From the NCBI GenBank assembly GCA_938022165.1, contig CALIEI010000018.1:1-55861 (forward strand): a DNA stretch of 55,861 nucleotides. Direction: 5' to 3'. Every line of letters starts with the position of its first letter. Position 1 is the stretch's first letter. The translations under genes were made by a program, and so were the position numbers. Below are positions 26,666-35,522 of this stretch, one piece after another. This stretch comes from an uncultured Saprospiraceae bacterium. GTDB lineage: Bacteria; Bacteroidota; Bacteroidia; Chitinophagales; Saprospiraceae. Under the pieces are notes generated by a model that saw only the letters and a program-made list of their open reading frames with translations, ran no database searches and was not told the origin of the DNA.

Positions 26666-26797
26666 ATGGTTCGGTAATTTCTTGCAAATTCTAAATCAAA
26701 GCCAATCAAAAAATTGGATAGCATCTAGCTATCCAATTTACTATTTATATTGCAGCATACTGGTTACCAGTGATTTAAAATTTATCATCAAAACCTC
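26665..26797. mobile_element. 133-bp MITE-like element, copy 2 (degenerate right end)
   Basis: The first 16 bases (AATGGTTCGGTAATTT) equal those of the element at 17775, TAAATCAAA follows at the same distance, and near the right end GGTTACCAGTGATTTAAAATTTAT matches apart from one base. Length is also 133 bases. The last bases (CATCAAAACCTCT) have lost the inverted repeat. The centre differs and contains its own hairpin, AATTGGATAGC and GCTATCCAATT at about 26712-26738. Confidence 0.55.
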
Positions 26798-27012
26798 TTT
26801 AGAAAATAGTAGCATCTAATTAGCTCATCGCCAAAAAGATAAAATTCAATTCGTATTCGCTCTTTTTTCTAATACAATTAGATTCACGCTATCTGACATC
26901 ACTGTTCTGTGTACAGAATGTTACTTTTCGTGTACAATTAAAGTCTTAATTACATGAGATAATTAAGTTTATTCTCGACATTTATTTATAACCATTAAAA
27001 CGCACAATCGAA
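26798..27012. other. Upstream region of the mechanosensitive channel gene
   Basis: AT-rich leader of about 215 bases with no gene. GTTCTGTGTACAGAAT near 26903 and CGTGTACAA near 26930 suggest a weak repeat (TGTGTACA and GTGTACAA), but no clear promoter is visible. Confidence 0.3.
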
Positions 27013-27858
27013 ATGGAAACCGCAGCAGCAACTGATGCAATTGCAAAGTATACAAATATGGCCTTGGAGTACGCTCCAACCATAGCACTAGCATTACTTA
27101 CATTAATTATTGGATTTTGGATTATTAAGAGAATAGTCAAATTTGCAGACCTAGCTATTCAGCGATCTGGAATGGATGCTACCTTATCCGCTTTCCTTTC
27201 TTCTATGATCGCCATAGCTTTGAAGATCATGTTGCTATTATCAGTAGCATCTATGTTTGGAATAAACACGACTTCATTCATAGCGATATTCTCCGCCTTG
27301 ATGGTAGGTATTGGTATGGCACTAAATGGCACACTAGGTCACATAGCTTCAGGAGTAATGTTGATGATATTCAAACCTTTTAAGGCTGGGGATTTAGTCA
27401 AGATAGGTGGAGCACAATCTATGGGCGTGGTGGATAGCATTACTGCATTCAATACTACGCTAAAGACATTGGACAATCAAAGAATCATCATTGCAAACAG
27501 TAATGTAACGGGTAACGATATCACTAATGTATCAGGTCAAGGTACAGTAGGTGTAGAACTTACTTACGGTATAGGTTATAATGATGATATCGACAAAGCA
27601 AGAAAGATCATCTTGGAAGTTGGGAAATCTTGCCCTCATGTTTTAGACACGCCTGCTCAGGGTGTAGTGGTAGCCAATCTTGGAGACAGTTCGGTAGACT
27701 TAGCTACTCGTCCATTTTGCGACCCTACTCACTACTGGGATGTTTTCTTTTATATGCAGGAAAATGTGAAGAAAGAATTTGACAAGCAAAATATTGGAAT
27801 TCCATATCCAACAATGGATATCAATATGATTGGTCAAAATCAAGAAGTGATGAATTAA
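27013..27858 (+). CDS. mscS: Small-conductance mechanosensitive channel, MscS family
   Basis: Opens under membrane tension to release osmolytes. Three N-terminal helices (to about residue 120) end in the pore-lining TM3 (GIGMALNGTLGHIASGVMLMIF), then the beta domain (GDLVKIGG, VVDSITAFNTTLKT, IANSNVTGNDITNVS) and C-terminal alpha/beta domain (PYPTMDINM). Length 281 matches minimal MscS. Monocistronic with its own terminator. Confidence 0.93.
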   Translation: METAAATDAIAKYTNMALEYAPTIALALLTLIIGFWIIKRIVKFADLAIQRSGMDATLSAFLSSMIAIALKIMLLLSVASMFGINTTSFIAIFSALMVGIGMALNGTLGHIASGVMLMIFKPFKAGDLVKIGGAQSMGVVDSITAFNTTLKTLDNQRIIIANSNVTGNDITNVSGQGTVGVELTYGIGYNDDIDKARKIILEVGKSCPHVLDTPAQGVVVANLGDSSVDLATRPFCDPTHYWDVFFYMQENVKKEFDKQNIGIPYPTMDINMIGQNQEVMN

Positions 27859-27877
27859 TCTTTCTATTACTAATTAA

Positions 27878-27917
27878 AAATCTCAGTTCGCAATATGCGA
27901 ACTGAGATTTTTTTTAT
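27878..27917 (+). terminator. Hairpin terminator between mscS and the glycosyltransferase
   Basis: AAATCTCAGTTCGCA and TGCGAACTGAGATTT are exact inverted copies with a 3-base loop, followed by TTTTTT. It lies between convergent genes and may serve both. Confidence 0.88.
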
Positions 27918-27951
27918 TGTATCAAACTCAAGGTTAGGCAAATCATAGCCT

Positions 27952-29049
27952 TTACACTAGTCGATCATAGATCCCAACCAATTTCTCCTTTTCATTATCC
28001 CAACACAATTCTGCAGCTGCGATAATGCAGTTTTGTTGGAGCCTGTTATAATGTTCTTCATCCTCTAGCCTCCTAACTGCGTTTACTATACTTTCTACGC
28101 TTAGGTCATCTACTAATTCAGCTATTTGATAGCGATCATTGATAGCCTTGTATTCAGGAAAATTTATATGAATAGCAGGTACTCCAGCTTGGATAAAATC
28201 AAAGGTTCTATTTGCTAAAGAATAATAGTAGCTCAATCCAGCATTTTCTAATAAATTTATTCCAATCCATGCCTTAGGGGTAAGCTCCTTCAACTCATGT
28301 GGCTCTACATAACCCCACATTTTGATTCTTACTTTTGCAGTAGACCCTAGCGCTAAGTCTTTGATTTTTTCATACTCATCACCATCGCCAACGATCCATA
28401 GTTTATATTCTTCACTCAGCTTCGGCATCGCTTCTATCATCTCTTTTAGTCCACGTCCTGTATTTACTGCGCCTTGATATAAAATGATCTTTTCGTCCGA
28501 CTTAGTTAATTCTCTATTATTTCTAAAAGGTACATTTCTGATGACCTCAAATTCTTGATTATATCTATCTTCGAAAATCTTAGCCAAACTTGGCCCTACA
28601 GTGTAACTAGTAGTTGCTTTAGGGACGAAAGTTCTCTCAATCCAAGACCAAATGTTATGCAAGTATTTTCTACTGACTATTTCCGGAACCTCAGTAAACA
28701 ATTCGTGCGCATCATAAACCATTTTTTTACCTTTCATACGACTTGCGATACTTGCCGGCATGATTGTATCTAGGTCTACTGCATTTACAATATCAAAACG
28801 ATGAGTCATTAAATAAACCAATAGTCTTAGGTTGAATTCCAAGTACATCCATAGGCCTGAATCACTCATACAAAGAATTCTTTTTTGCTCATATTCTTGA
28901 TCTGATAACTTAATGGACTTTTCCTTAACTCTGCCGACCAGGACGACTTCATACCCTGCCTCGGCCAATGCAGTACAAACCCGTTGCATGCGCTGGTCAT
29001 AGCTCAAATCATTGATAACCGTACAGATTATTTTTGTGGGTCTGTCCAT
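27952..29049 (-). CDS. Family 4 glycosyltransferase
   Basis: A GT-B fold sugar transferase. The N-terminal half has DLSYDQRMQRVCTALAEAG and YEVVLVGR, the C-terminal half ILYQGAVNTGRGLKEMIEAM, LWIVGDGDEYEKIK and FDFIQAGVPAI, the region that normally holds the nucleotide-sugar contacts. The acceptor cannot be inferred; no other glycan genes are nearby. The ATG at 29049 lies inside the end of recQ (22-base overlap), so it is probably translated from the same message. Confidence 0.88.
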   Translation of the reverse strand: MDRPTKIICTVINDLSYDQRMQRVCTALAEAGYEVVLVGRVKEKSIKLSDQEYEQKRILCMSDSGLWMYLEFNLRLLVYLMTHRFDIVNAVDLDTIMPASIASRMKGKKMVYDAHELFTEVPEIVSRKYLHNIWSWIERTFVPKATTSYTVGPSLAKIFEDRYNQEFEVIRNVPFRNNRELTKSDEKIILYQGAVNTGRGLKEMIEAMPKLSEEYKLWIVGDGDEYEKIKDLALGSTAKVRIKMWGYVEPHELKELTPKAWIGINLLENAGLSYYYSLANRTFDFIQAGVPAIHINFPEYKAINDRYQIAELVDDLSVESIVNAVRRLEDEEHYNRLQQNCIIAAAELCWDNEKEKLVGIYDRLV

Positions 29050-30944
29050 TTTAGGATTTCTTCGTGTTTATGTATGTACCCTTCATCGATAAGATAGCTA
29101 AGTAGTTTTGTGATTTTTTTTCTAGTTTTTAAGTTGAACGATTCTATTACATGTTCTTGTTGCAAATCATCTTTTTGCACTAAGTTTTTGATTTTATCTT
29201 TCAGCCTTAAAGCCTCTTCCGCCGATATACCTTCGACGTAAATTCCTCTGCATATGTCACAAGTGCCACACTTGTCCACTTCTTCACCGAAGTATCTAAG
29301 TAATTGTACTTGTCGACATTCCAATTTTTCTGCATAGTCTAACATGGCCTGCACATTGATCTTATATCTCTCTCTTAAGAAATTTAAACGCTTAGCATCA
29401 AATACCATATTGTCCGCATCCTCTCTTGGCAACAAATAAGTCAATTGAGGTTTATTTTTAGTAGGTATATAAGTCAGAATATTTAATTTAGTCAAATCTT
29501 CAAATTGCTTCTTCAGCTCAGAAGTTTCCATTTTCAAAAACTTTGCAAGTTTAGATTCTTGAACAGCTACCGGAAATTCAAAGGCCCCTTGATATACTCT
29601 CAGGATAGCCTTGATCACTAGTTCATACTTTTTATTTTTAAGCAAAAAATCATAAAGTCTATCTTTATTTACACGAACCTTCACTTTTGCTGGGATATAC
29701 ACAGCATCACTCATCTGTATGTACCCATTTGTCTCAAGTACTTTTAATGCATTGTAACAAACGACTGGTTCAAAATTAAACCTATTGACAAATTGTTCTA
29801 AATGAAAATCTAGACTTTGGCCAGTTCCACTTCCAATAGCCATCTGATAAAAATTTCCTAAAGCTCGATATACTCTACGTACTTCTTCCAGCGGTGGGAA
29901 ACTATTTTCCATATTGCGTTCCAGCTTCACTCTATCTTCTGGATTGTAGATCAAAGCAGCATAGCTTCTTTCTCCATCTCTACCTGCTCTGCCCGCTTCT
30001 TGAAAGTAAGCTTCCACACTATCCGGAACATCTACATGCACTACTGTACGCACATCAGGTTTATCTATTCCCATCCCAAATGCATTAGTCGATACAATTA
30101 TTCTAGTTTGCCCGGACAGCCATTGGTCTTGTTTTATTGACCTTTGCTCGGTAGTCAAGCCGGCGTGATAAAAATCAGCAGTAATATTATTTTTTCTAAG
30201 TAGGTTGGCTATTTCCACTGTTCTTTTTCTACTGCGAGTGTACACGATTCCAGAGCCAGGTATTTTATTAAAAATCTCTAAAAGCTTTTGCCTTTTGTTT
30301 TCGTCGTGTACCAAAACGTACCACAAATTTTCTCTACGGAAACTTTTTTGTAAAACATTCTCCTTTTTGAATTCCAGTTTTTCTTGGATGTCAATGACCA
30401 CTTTTTCGGTTGCTGTAGCGGTGAGCGCCAATACTGGCACATCTGGAAAGTGTTCTCTAAAACTTGCAATTTCTAAATATGGAGGCCGAAAATCATATCC
30501 CCACTGAGAGATGCAGTGGGCCTCATCTACTGCGATAAGCTGCACATTCATTTGCTTCATCCGCGCCAATGCCAACTCACTTTTTAATCGCTCAGGAGAG
30601 ACATACAAAAACTTTACATCCCCATAAATGCAATTGTCCAAAATGCGATCTATATCCGATCTGTAAAGTCCAGAATAAATTGCTTCAGCTTTAATCTTTT
30701 TTGCTTTTAAATTTTTCACCTGATCTTTCATCAGAGCGATTAGCGGAGATACCACAATACAAATCCCCTCTTTACACAGAGCTGGCACCTGAAAACAAAT
30801 AGACTTACCACCCCCAGTTGGCAACAAGGCAAGGGTATCTACCCCATCCAGAGCACACTGAATTATTTCTTCTTGCAAGGGCCGAAACGAATCATACCCC
30901 CAAAATTGTTTTAGGATTGTTTTAGGCTGTGCGACAGACGCCAC
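29028..30944 (-). CDS. recQ: RecQ-family ATP-dependent DNA helicase
   Basis: 3'-5' helicase of replication repair. LLPTGGGKSICFQVP (Walker A, near residue 45), DEAHCISQWGYDFRPPYL (DEAH box, near 140), LALTATATEKV, IVYTRSRKRT and FGMGIDKPDVRTVVH followed by EAGRAGRDG give the helicase core. The zinc-binding region has a cysteine near 541 and CGTCDIC near 560, and a winged-helix-like part follows. There is no HRDC domain, so the 638-residue protein resembles the shorter Bacteroidota RecQ. GTG start. Confidence 0.92.
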   Translation of the reverse strand: MASVAQPKTILKQFWGYDSFRPLQEEIIQCALDGVDTLALLPTGGGKSICFQVPALCKEGICIVVSPLIALMKDQVKNLKAKKIKAEAIYSGLYRSDIDRILDNCIYGDVKFLYVSPERLKSELALARMKQMNVQLIAVDEAHCISQWGYDFRPPYLEIASFREHFPDVPVLALTATATEKVVIDIQEKLEFKKENVLQKSFRRENLWYVLVHDENKRQKLLEIFNKIPGSGIVYTRSRKRTVEIANLLRKNNITADFYHAGLTTEQRSIKQDQWLSGQTRIIVSTNAFGMGIDKPDVRTVVHVDVPDSVEAYFQEAGRAGRDGERSYAALIYNPEDRVKLERNMENSFPPLEEVRRVYRALGNFYQMAIGSGTGQSLDFHLEQFVNRFNFEPVVCYNALKVLETNGYIQMSDAVYIPAKVKVRVNKDRLYDFLLKNKKYELVIKAILRVYQGAFEFPVAVQESKLAKFLKMETSELKKQFEDLTKLNILTYIPTKNKPQLTYLLPREDADNMVFDAKRLNFLRERYKINVQAMLDYAEKLECRQVQLLRYFGEEVDKCGTCDICRGIYVEGISAEEALRLKDKIKNLVQKDDLQQEHVIESFNLKTRKKITKLLSYLIDEGYIHKHEEILKWTDPQK

Positions 30945-31004
30945 TTTTTTCTTGTAAAAATACCATTAATTTTCAATAGACTACTCAGCTATTTAAATAT
31001 GTCT

Positions 31005-31195
31005 TGGGCGACTCACCGATTTTGCAAGGCATACGCTTCAGCCCCCTTCTCAAAATTGCAAAATCGTTGACCAGGCTGTGCAGGGGTCCGCTGTCGCTCC
31101 CGTATTGCGCCTGCTACACGCCATCCTTGGCTCAGGCTTATACTCTCGAGCAAAGCTCGATACCCTTACCATCCTTGCCGCAGGGCCGATACTAA
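31005..31195. repeat. GC-rich intergenic island, copy D
   Basis: The gap between the recQ start and the DUF6089 stop holds a GC-rich block with an exact 11-bp pair, CGATTTTGCAA (31017-31027) and TTGCAAAATCG (31056-31066), and a second pair TCGAGC/GCTCGA (31146-31160). Protein-like frames are absent. Similar in style but not clearly homologous to the other islands. Confidence 0.5.
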
Positions 31196-31287
31196 AATTA
31201 GAAAGAATGAACAATTGGGATAAGTATAGCTCAAAGATCAATTGGATCAAATGATATACTAGGTATAGAATTGTAATCTAAACAGCG

Positions 31288-32331
31288 TTATCTAGATTTT
31301 TTTGAACTTACTCTTGACTTCTTTTTCTTTTTCCTCATCTTCTCTCTGTCCTTCTTTTTTTGTAGCCGTTCTTTTTTGATTTGCTTTCTCTTCTGGTCTG
31401 ATTCCTTTTTCTTGATTTTACTTAGATTAGGTTTATATCTAAATAACTCCTTCTCTGGCACCGGTTGATCTGAGAAAGATCTAAACTCCGGATTCCACTC
31501 CATTCCATATTCATCTGTGAGGTTAATAGATACAAATATATTACCCACAAAATACCAATCCGGCTTATCAGGATTACCTCTAATATTACCTTGCGCATCC
31601 GCAAAATTCAAAGAAGGATCAAATTCGCCACCTCTAAAGGAAAGTGTTGCTGCTAATGGATCTTGCTGAGCCAAAAGTTCAAGATTTGGATAGACACCCG
31701 ATACATCATCTAGATAATCTGTTGTAGTGATTCTCATTCCAAAATCAATACCCACGTTTACTAGTGAACTCAAGTTCCATTTAAAACCAATCCCGAATGG
31801 AACGGCTAAAGCAATAGCACTATATGGTTTTGTACCAGAGACTGTATTGCCCTGTCCTTCTGTCCCTAAGGGTCTCAGATTATATAGCGTACCTTGAAAC
31901 TCAGCCTGCGGATTGAAATAAAATCCAGAAATTCCGACATATAAATATGGTAAAGCATTTTTTTGTTCTCTTGGGCTGTAGGGAGTGATGCTGATTTCGT
32001 TTACGAATCCGAGCTCTACGACATTCGTTTTGAAGTTTAAGTTTCTTCTACGTAAACCAAGAGATCTATTATTGGAATCTGAACCAGAGAGTTCCAACTT
32101 ATTGAGATAAGCCCTAAATGAGATAAAGGGAGTCATTTGGTATCGACCAAAAATGCCAAAAGCTGGATTATATTCGTTAGGAGCCAAGTGATCTTCAACC
32201 AGATCACCCATATAATTTGATGCACCCAATGAAAAACCTGTTTCTAGCCATTGACCCGAAATGGGGGTATAGGTGCAAAATGAAATTGACAAGAAAGCTA
32301 AAATGGAAACTAATCGGCTCATTACTAGCAT
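31288..32331 (-). CDS. DUF6089-family outer membrane protein with Lys-rich tail
   Basis: Signal peptide (to about residue 26, SGQ), then the family start FSLGASNYMGDLVE and barrel strands; FGRYQMTPFISFRAYLN and NALPYLYVGISGFYFNPQ are typical. After the barrel, at about residue 292, comes a tail of about 55 residues made almost only of lysine, arginine, serine and glutamate (KKKKSR at the end). Such a tail is not part of the family core and could face the periplasm. It has a paralogue next door; ATG at 32331, another at 32322 is possible. Confidence 0.82.
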   Translation of the reverse strand: MLVMSRLVSILAFLSISFCTYTPISGQWLETGFSLGASNYMGDLVEDHLAPNEYNPAFGIFGRYQMTPFISFRAYLNKLELSGSDSNNRSLGLRRRNLNFKTNVVELGFVNEISITPYSPREQKNALPYLYVGISGFYFNPQAEFQGTLYNLRPLGTEGQGNTVSGTKPYSAIALAVPFGIGFKWNLSSLVNVGIDFGMRITTTDYLDDVSGVYPNLELLAQQDPLAATLSFRGGEFDPSLNFADAQGNIRGNPDKPDWYFVGNIFVSINLTDEYGMEWNPEFRSFSDQPVPEKELFRYKPNLSKIKKKESDQKRKQIKKERLQKKKDREKMRKKKKKSRVSSKKSR

Positions 32332-32474
32332 TTTAAATACTCAATGGGCAATGCTGATCGTATAAAACCAATATTGCCCATCGAAAGCGATCAAATAAAG
32401 ATCACATATCTAAAGTCTACTGTACAAATAAGATTCCAAATTTGGAGCTTAGCCCCTGGTATTAAAGAAAGTAA

Positions 32475-33350
32475 CTAGAATGTTGGGCATCCCGACTTTC
32501 TCTTAGATTTTCTTCTTCCTCCTACTAAACCATTATCAGCGAAATTATACGAAATGAAAACTGCACCGATGATATAAGTATCATCTTTTTCTGCATTACC
32601 TCTTTGGCTAGTAGGTTCTCTTACGATTACTTCGTCACTAATTTCGCCAGCTCTGTCGTTTAGAGCAGCGGCTAATTCGCCATTACCAGCTAGGATCAAG
32701 CTTTGATCACCGTATAGACCACTGACATCATCAATATAGTCTGTGAAAGTCTTACGTAGACCCACTTCCAAACCAATATTCCATTGATCATTTAAAGCGT
32801 ACTTAACACCGACTCCTACAGGAATTGCAATTTGAAATAATTTATATTCTTCTGGAAACTCTCCCCCTAATCCTTGTCCTTCAGTACCTAAAGGCTGAAG
32901 ATTAACCCACTCATTATCAAAAAATGCTTGTGGATCAAAACGGAAGTAAGAAACCCCAGCAAAGATGTACGGAGAAAAAATACGCTCATAATTATATGGC
33001 TGATAGCCTAAGATATTAAACTCTCCAGTAAACGAGGCTTCAAAAATATTTGATCTGAAGCTTAAGTTTCTTTCTATTTGTGAATCTGTAGAAGCCTTCG
33101 CATCTTCTGCGGAGATTTTAGCATAGTTTAAACCTAGCTTTACAGCAACATAGTTGTTGATATTATATCTACCAAAAACACCTCCCGAAAAATGAAGTTG
33201 ACTTAAGCTTCCAGAAATAGAATTTGGAGCTAGATCTCCCTGATAACTAGATAAACCAACTGCTAGACCTGCTTCAAGTTGGGCATTTGCAGATTTTTGA
33301 ATGAGCAAGAAGCTCATGACCATTAAGGCTGTTATAAATACTTTTTTCAT
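32475..33350 (-). CDS. DUF6089-family outer membrane protein, paralogue without tail
   Basis: Signal peptide (residues 1-23), then LAVGLSSYQGDLAP, GVFGRYNINNYVAVKLGLNY and the shared motifs NLQPLGTEGQG and TDYIDDVSGLYG, which also occur in the neighbouring gene (NLRPLGTEGQG and TDYLDDVSGVYP). The pair is therefore a tandem duplication. Its C-terminus ends in a short basic run (RRKSKRKSGCPTF). Promoter CAAAATTA (minus strand TAATTTTG) is at 33396-33403. Function unknown. Confidence 0.82.
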   Translation of the reverse strand: MKKVFITALMVMSFLLIQKSANAQLEAGLAVGLSSYQGDLAPNSISGSLSQLHFSGGVFGRYNINNYVAVKLGLNYAKISAEDAKASTDSQIERNLSFRSNIFEASFTGEFNILGYQPYNYERIFSPYIFAGVSYFRFDPQAFFDNEWVNLQPLGTEGQGLGGEFPEEYKLFQIAIPVGVGVKYALNDQWNIGLEVGLRKTFTDYIDDVSGLYGDQSLILAGNGELAAALNDRAGEISDEVIVREPTSQRGNAEKDDTYIIGAVFISYNFADNGLVGGRRKSKRKSGCPTF

Positions 33351-33395
33351 GTCTTATAATTTGTAGTGCAATAGTGCTATAATATACGTAAAACG

Positions 33396-33403
33396 CAAAA
33401 TTA
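33396..33403 (-). promoter_or_regulatory. -7 promoter element TAATTTTG of the DUF6089 pair
   Basis: On the minus strand the bases read TAATTTTG (TAnnTTTG), 46 bases before the ATG at 33350. Confidence 0.45.
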
Positions 33404-33483
33404 ATGCTAATTAATGCGATTTTACTTAAAAATTTATGATTTTATTAAAATTCTCACGACACTTCGATTTCGTTATAATTACC

Positions 33484-33491
33484 TATTTTTG
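33484..33491 (+). promoter_or_regulatory. -7 promoter element TATTTTTG of the subtilase gene
   Basis: TATTTTTG (TAnnTTTG) lies 30 bases before the ATG at 33521, in the region shared with the divergent DUF6089 gene. Confidence 0.5.
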
Positions 33492-33520
33492 GACATAAAT
33501 TATTCATTAAAACAATAATC

Positions 33521-35158
33521 ATGAAATTAAGGTCAATATTGATCATTTGTATTGCAGTTGCAATGCAATCCCTTCAAGCCCAAGCTCCTGAAAACTGGTT
33601 TCACTTGGACAGTAAAGCTGATGGCTATAATGGCGTAAGCTCAGATAAGGCTTACAATGAACTTCTTACTGGTATGCAGTCAAAAACGGTAGTTGTTGCT
33701 GTTATAGATTCAGGTGTAGATACGGAGCACGAAGATTTAGCTCCAGTGATGTGGGTGAATAGTGATGAAGTACCTGGCAACGGAATAGATGACGATAACA
33801 ATGGCTATATAGATGATATCCATGGTTGGAATTTTATCGGTGGAAAAAATGGAAACGTTGACGCTGATACGTATGAAGCTACTAGAGTTTATAAAAAGTT
33901 AAACGTTAAGTACGCAAATGTAAATGGAGAAAAATTAAAGGGAAAGAAGAAGCGGGAATACGATATGTATATGACCGTTAAAAACGAAGTAGAATCAAAA
34001 TTAGAAACTGCTACTGCTCAACTAGAATCCCTAAAAGCTACAAAGACTATGTTGAATGGTGCTCTAGATGCTCTAGATAAAGCGCTTGGTGATAAACCAT
34101 TGACTAAAGCAGCTGTAGAAGGTTTAGATGTTTCTAATAATGAACAATTGGCAATAGCACAAAATGTTCTTGGACGTATCTGGTCTCAAGGAGAAGAAGT
34201 GGGTTCAGTTCAAGAAATAAGAGAAGAAGTAGCGGATCAAATTAAGCAAGGAGGAGAATATTACCAAGGCCAAGTTGATCATGCTTACAATGTTGATTTT
34301 AATCCAAGAACTATCATTGGTGACAACTATGCTGATTCTTATGAAAAAGGATACGGAAACAATACTTATGAAGGTCCGGATGCTTTTCACGGTACGCACG
34401 TAGCAGGTATCATAGCTGCAGCAAGAAATAATGGTAAAGGAATGAATGGTGTAGCAGACAATGTTAGAATTATGACTTTGAGAGCTGTTCCTAATGGTGA
34501 TGAAAGAGATAAAGATGTTGCAAACGCAATCATCTATGCCGTTGATAATGGCGCCTCAATCATTAATATGAGTTTTGGAAAAGGATTTAGCTGGGATAAG
34601 GTAGCTGTTGACAAAGCAGTAAAGTATGCTTGTAAGAATGATGTTCTTCTTGTACACGCTGCTGGAAATGCTGCTCAAAATAATGACACCGCAGAAAACT
34701 ATCCAAGAGATGAGTACTTCAAGAAAAATGGTAAGCCTAAAGGAAAATATGCTTCTTGTTGGATGGAAATAGGAGCTCTTTCTTGGAAAGATGGAGCTGA
34801 TCTTCCTGCTACTTTTAGTAATTATGGAAAAAAGAATGTAGATGTTTTTGCACCTGGTGTAGCTATATATTCAACAACTCCTGATGATAACTATAGAAAT
34901 GCACAAGGAACATCAATGGCTTCTCCGGTAGTAGCGGGTGTTGCTGCTATGCTTAGATCGTACTTCCCTACTCTTTCAGCACAACAGACTAAGGATATTT
35001 TAATGAAGTCTTCTATCAAGATGACAAATAAAGTAAATGTTCCTGGAAGCGATGATGGAATGAAATCATTTAGTACCCTTTCCGTATCTGGAGGGATTGT
35101 AAATGCATACTCAGCTGTAAAAATGGCTAAAACAATAAAAGGAGAAAAGAAGAAATAA
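33521..35158 (+). CDS. Secreted S8 (subtilisin-like) serine peptidase with long insert
   Basis: Signal peptide to about residue 20 (QSLQAQA). The triad is Asp63 (AVIDSGVDTEHEDL), His290 (FHGTHVAG) and Ser465 (GTSMASPVVAGV). Asp and His are 227 residues apart, against about 30 in subtilisin; the insert carries a charged helical stretch from about 120 to 240 (MYMTVKNEVESKLETATAQL). DDDNNGYIDDIHGWNFIGG is a calcium-site-like signature of Bacteroidota subtilases. There is no type IX sorting domain at the C-terminus, which ends GEKKK. Periplasmic or secreted. Confidence 0.9.
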   Translation: MKLRSILIICIAVAMQSLQAQAPENWFHLDSKADGYNGVSSDKAYNELLTGMQSKTVVVAVIDSGVDTEHEDLAPVMWVNSDEVPGNGIDDDNNGYIDDIHGWNFIGGKNGNVDADTYEATRVYKKLNVKYANVNGEKLKGKKKREYDMYMTVKNEVESKLETATAQLESLKATKTMLNGALDALDKALGDKPLTKAAVEGLDVSNNEQLAIAQNVLGRIWSQGEEVGSVQEIREEVADQIKQGGEYYQGQVDHAYNVDFNPRTIIGDNYADSYEKGYGNNTYEGPDAFHGTHVAGIIAAARNNGKGMNGVADNVRIMTLRAVPNGDERDKDVANAIIYAVDNGASIINMSFGKGFSWDKVAVDKAVKYACKNDVLLVHAAGNAAQNNDTAENYPRDEYFKKNGKPKGKYASCWMEIGALSWKDGADLPATFSNYGKKNVDVFAPGVAIYSTTPDDNYRNAQGTSMASPVVAGVAAMLRSYFPTLSAQQTKDILMKSSIKMTNKVNVPGSDDGMKSFSTLSVSGGIVNAYSAVKMAKTIKGEKKK

Positions 35159-35175
35159 TTATTCGTTCTCTTAAA

Positions 35176-35216
35176 AGAAAAGCCCATTCATGTTTCTATG
35201 AATGGGCTTTTCTTTT
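35176..35216. terminator. Bidirectional hairpin terminator
   Basis: AGAAAAGCCCATTCAT and ATGAATGGGCTTTTCT pair exactly around a 6-base loop; T runs on both strands. It lies between the convergent subtilase and DUF721 genes. Confidence 0.85.
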
Positions 35217-35231
35217 TGCAGCTAACTATTT

Positions 35232-35522
35232 TTAAGTAACTATTAGTTCTTCAATATATGGCTCTTCTAGTTCTTTATTAATAAGATCTTTCAATTGCTC
35301 TCTTTGAATAAATAAATCATGTTTTACTGGAGCAGAACTTATTTTGATATAAAGTTTTCTTCCATTCAGCTTTATATCAGTAGTATATCTATTTATTGTT
35401 GGACTCATCTCTTCCGTCCAAAACGTTCTGACTTTATATTCTATATACTTAGGCCTTAGATTAAAAGCATCAATAAAATTCGAAACTAAATCTTTTATTT
35501 CTTTATCATTATGCCGGTTCAT
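35232..35522 (-). CDS. DUF721 (DciA-like) protein
   Basis: A 96-residue DUF721 protein: VRTFWTEEMSPTINRYTTDIKLNGRKLYIKISS, then FIQREQLKDLINKEL. DciA is the replicative-helicase loader or operator in most bacteria. The gene overlaps recF by 14 bases, and DUF721 beside recF is a common Bacteroidota arrangement, which supports a replication role. Confidence 0.88.
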   Translation of the reverse strand: MNRHNDKEIKDLVSNFIDAFNLRPKYIEYKVRTFWTEEMSPTINRYTTDIKLNGRKLYIKISSAPVKHDLFIQREQLKDLINKELEEPYIEELIVT

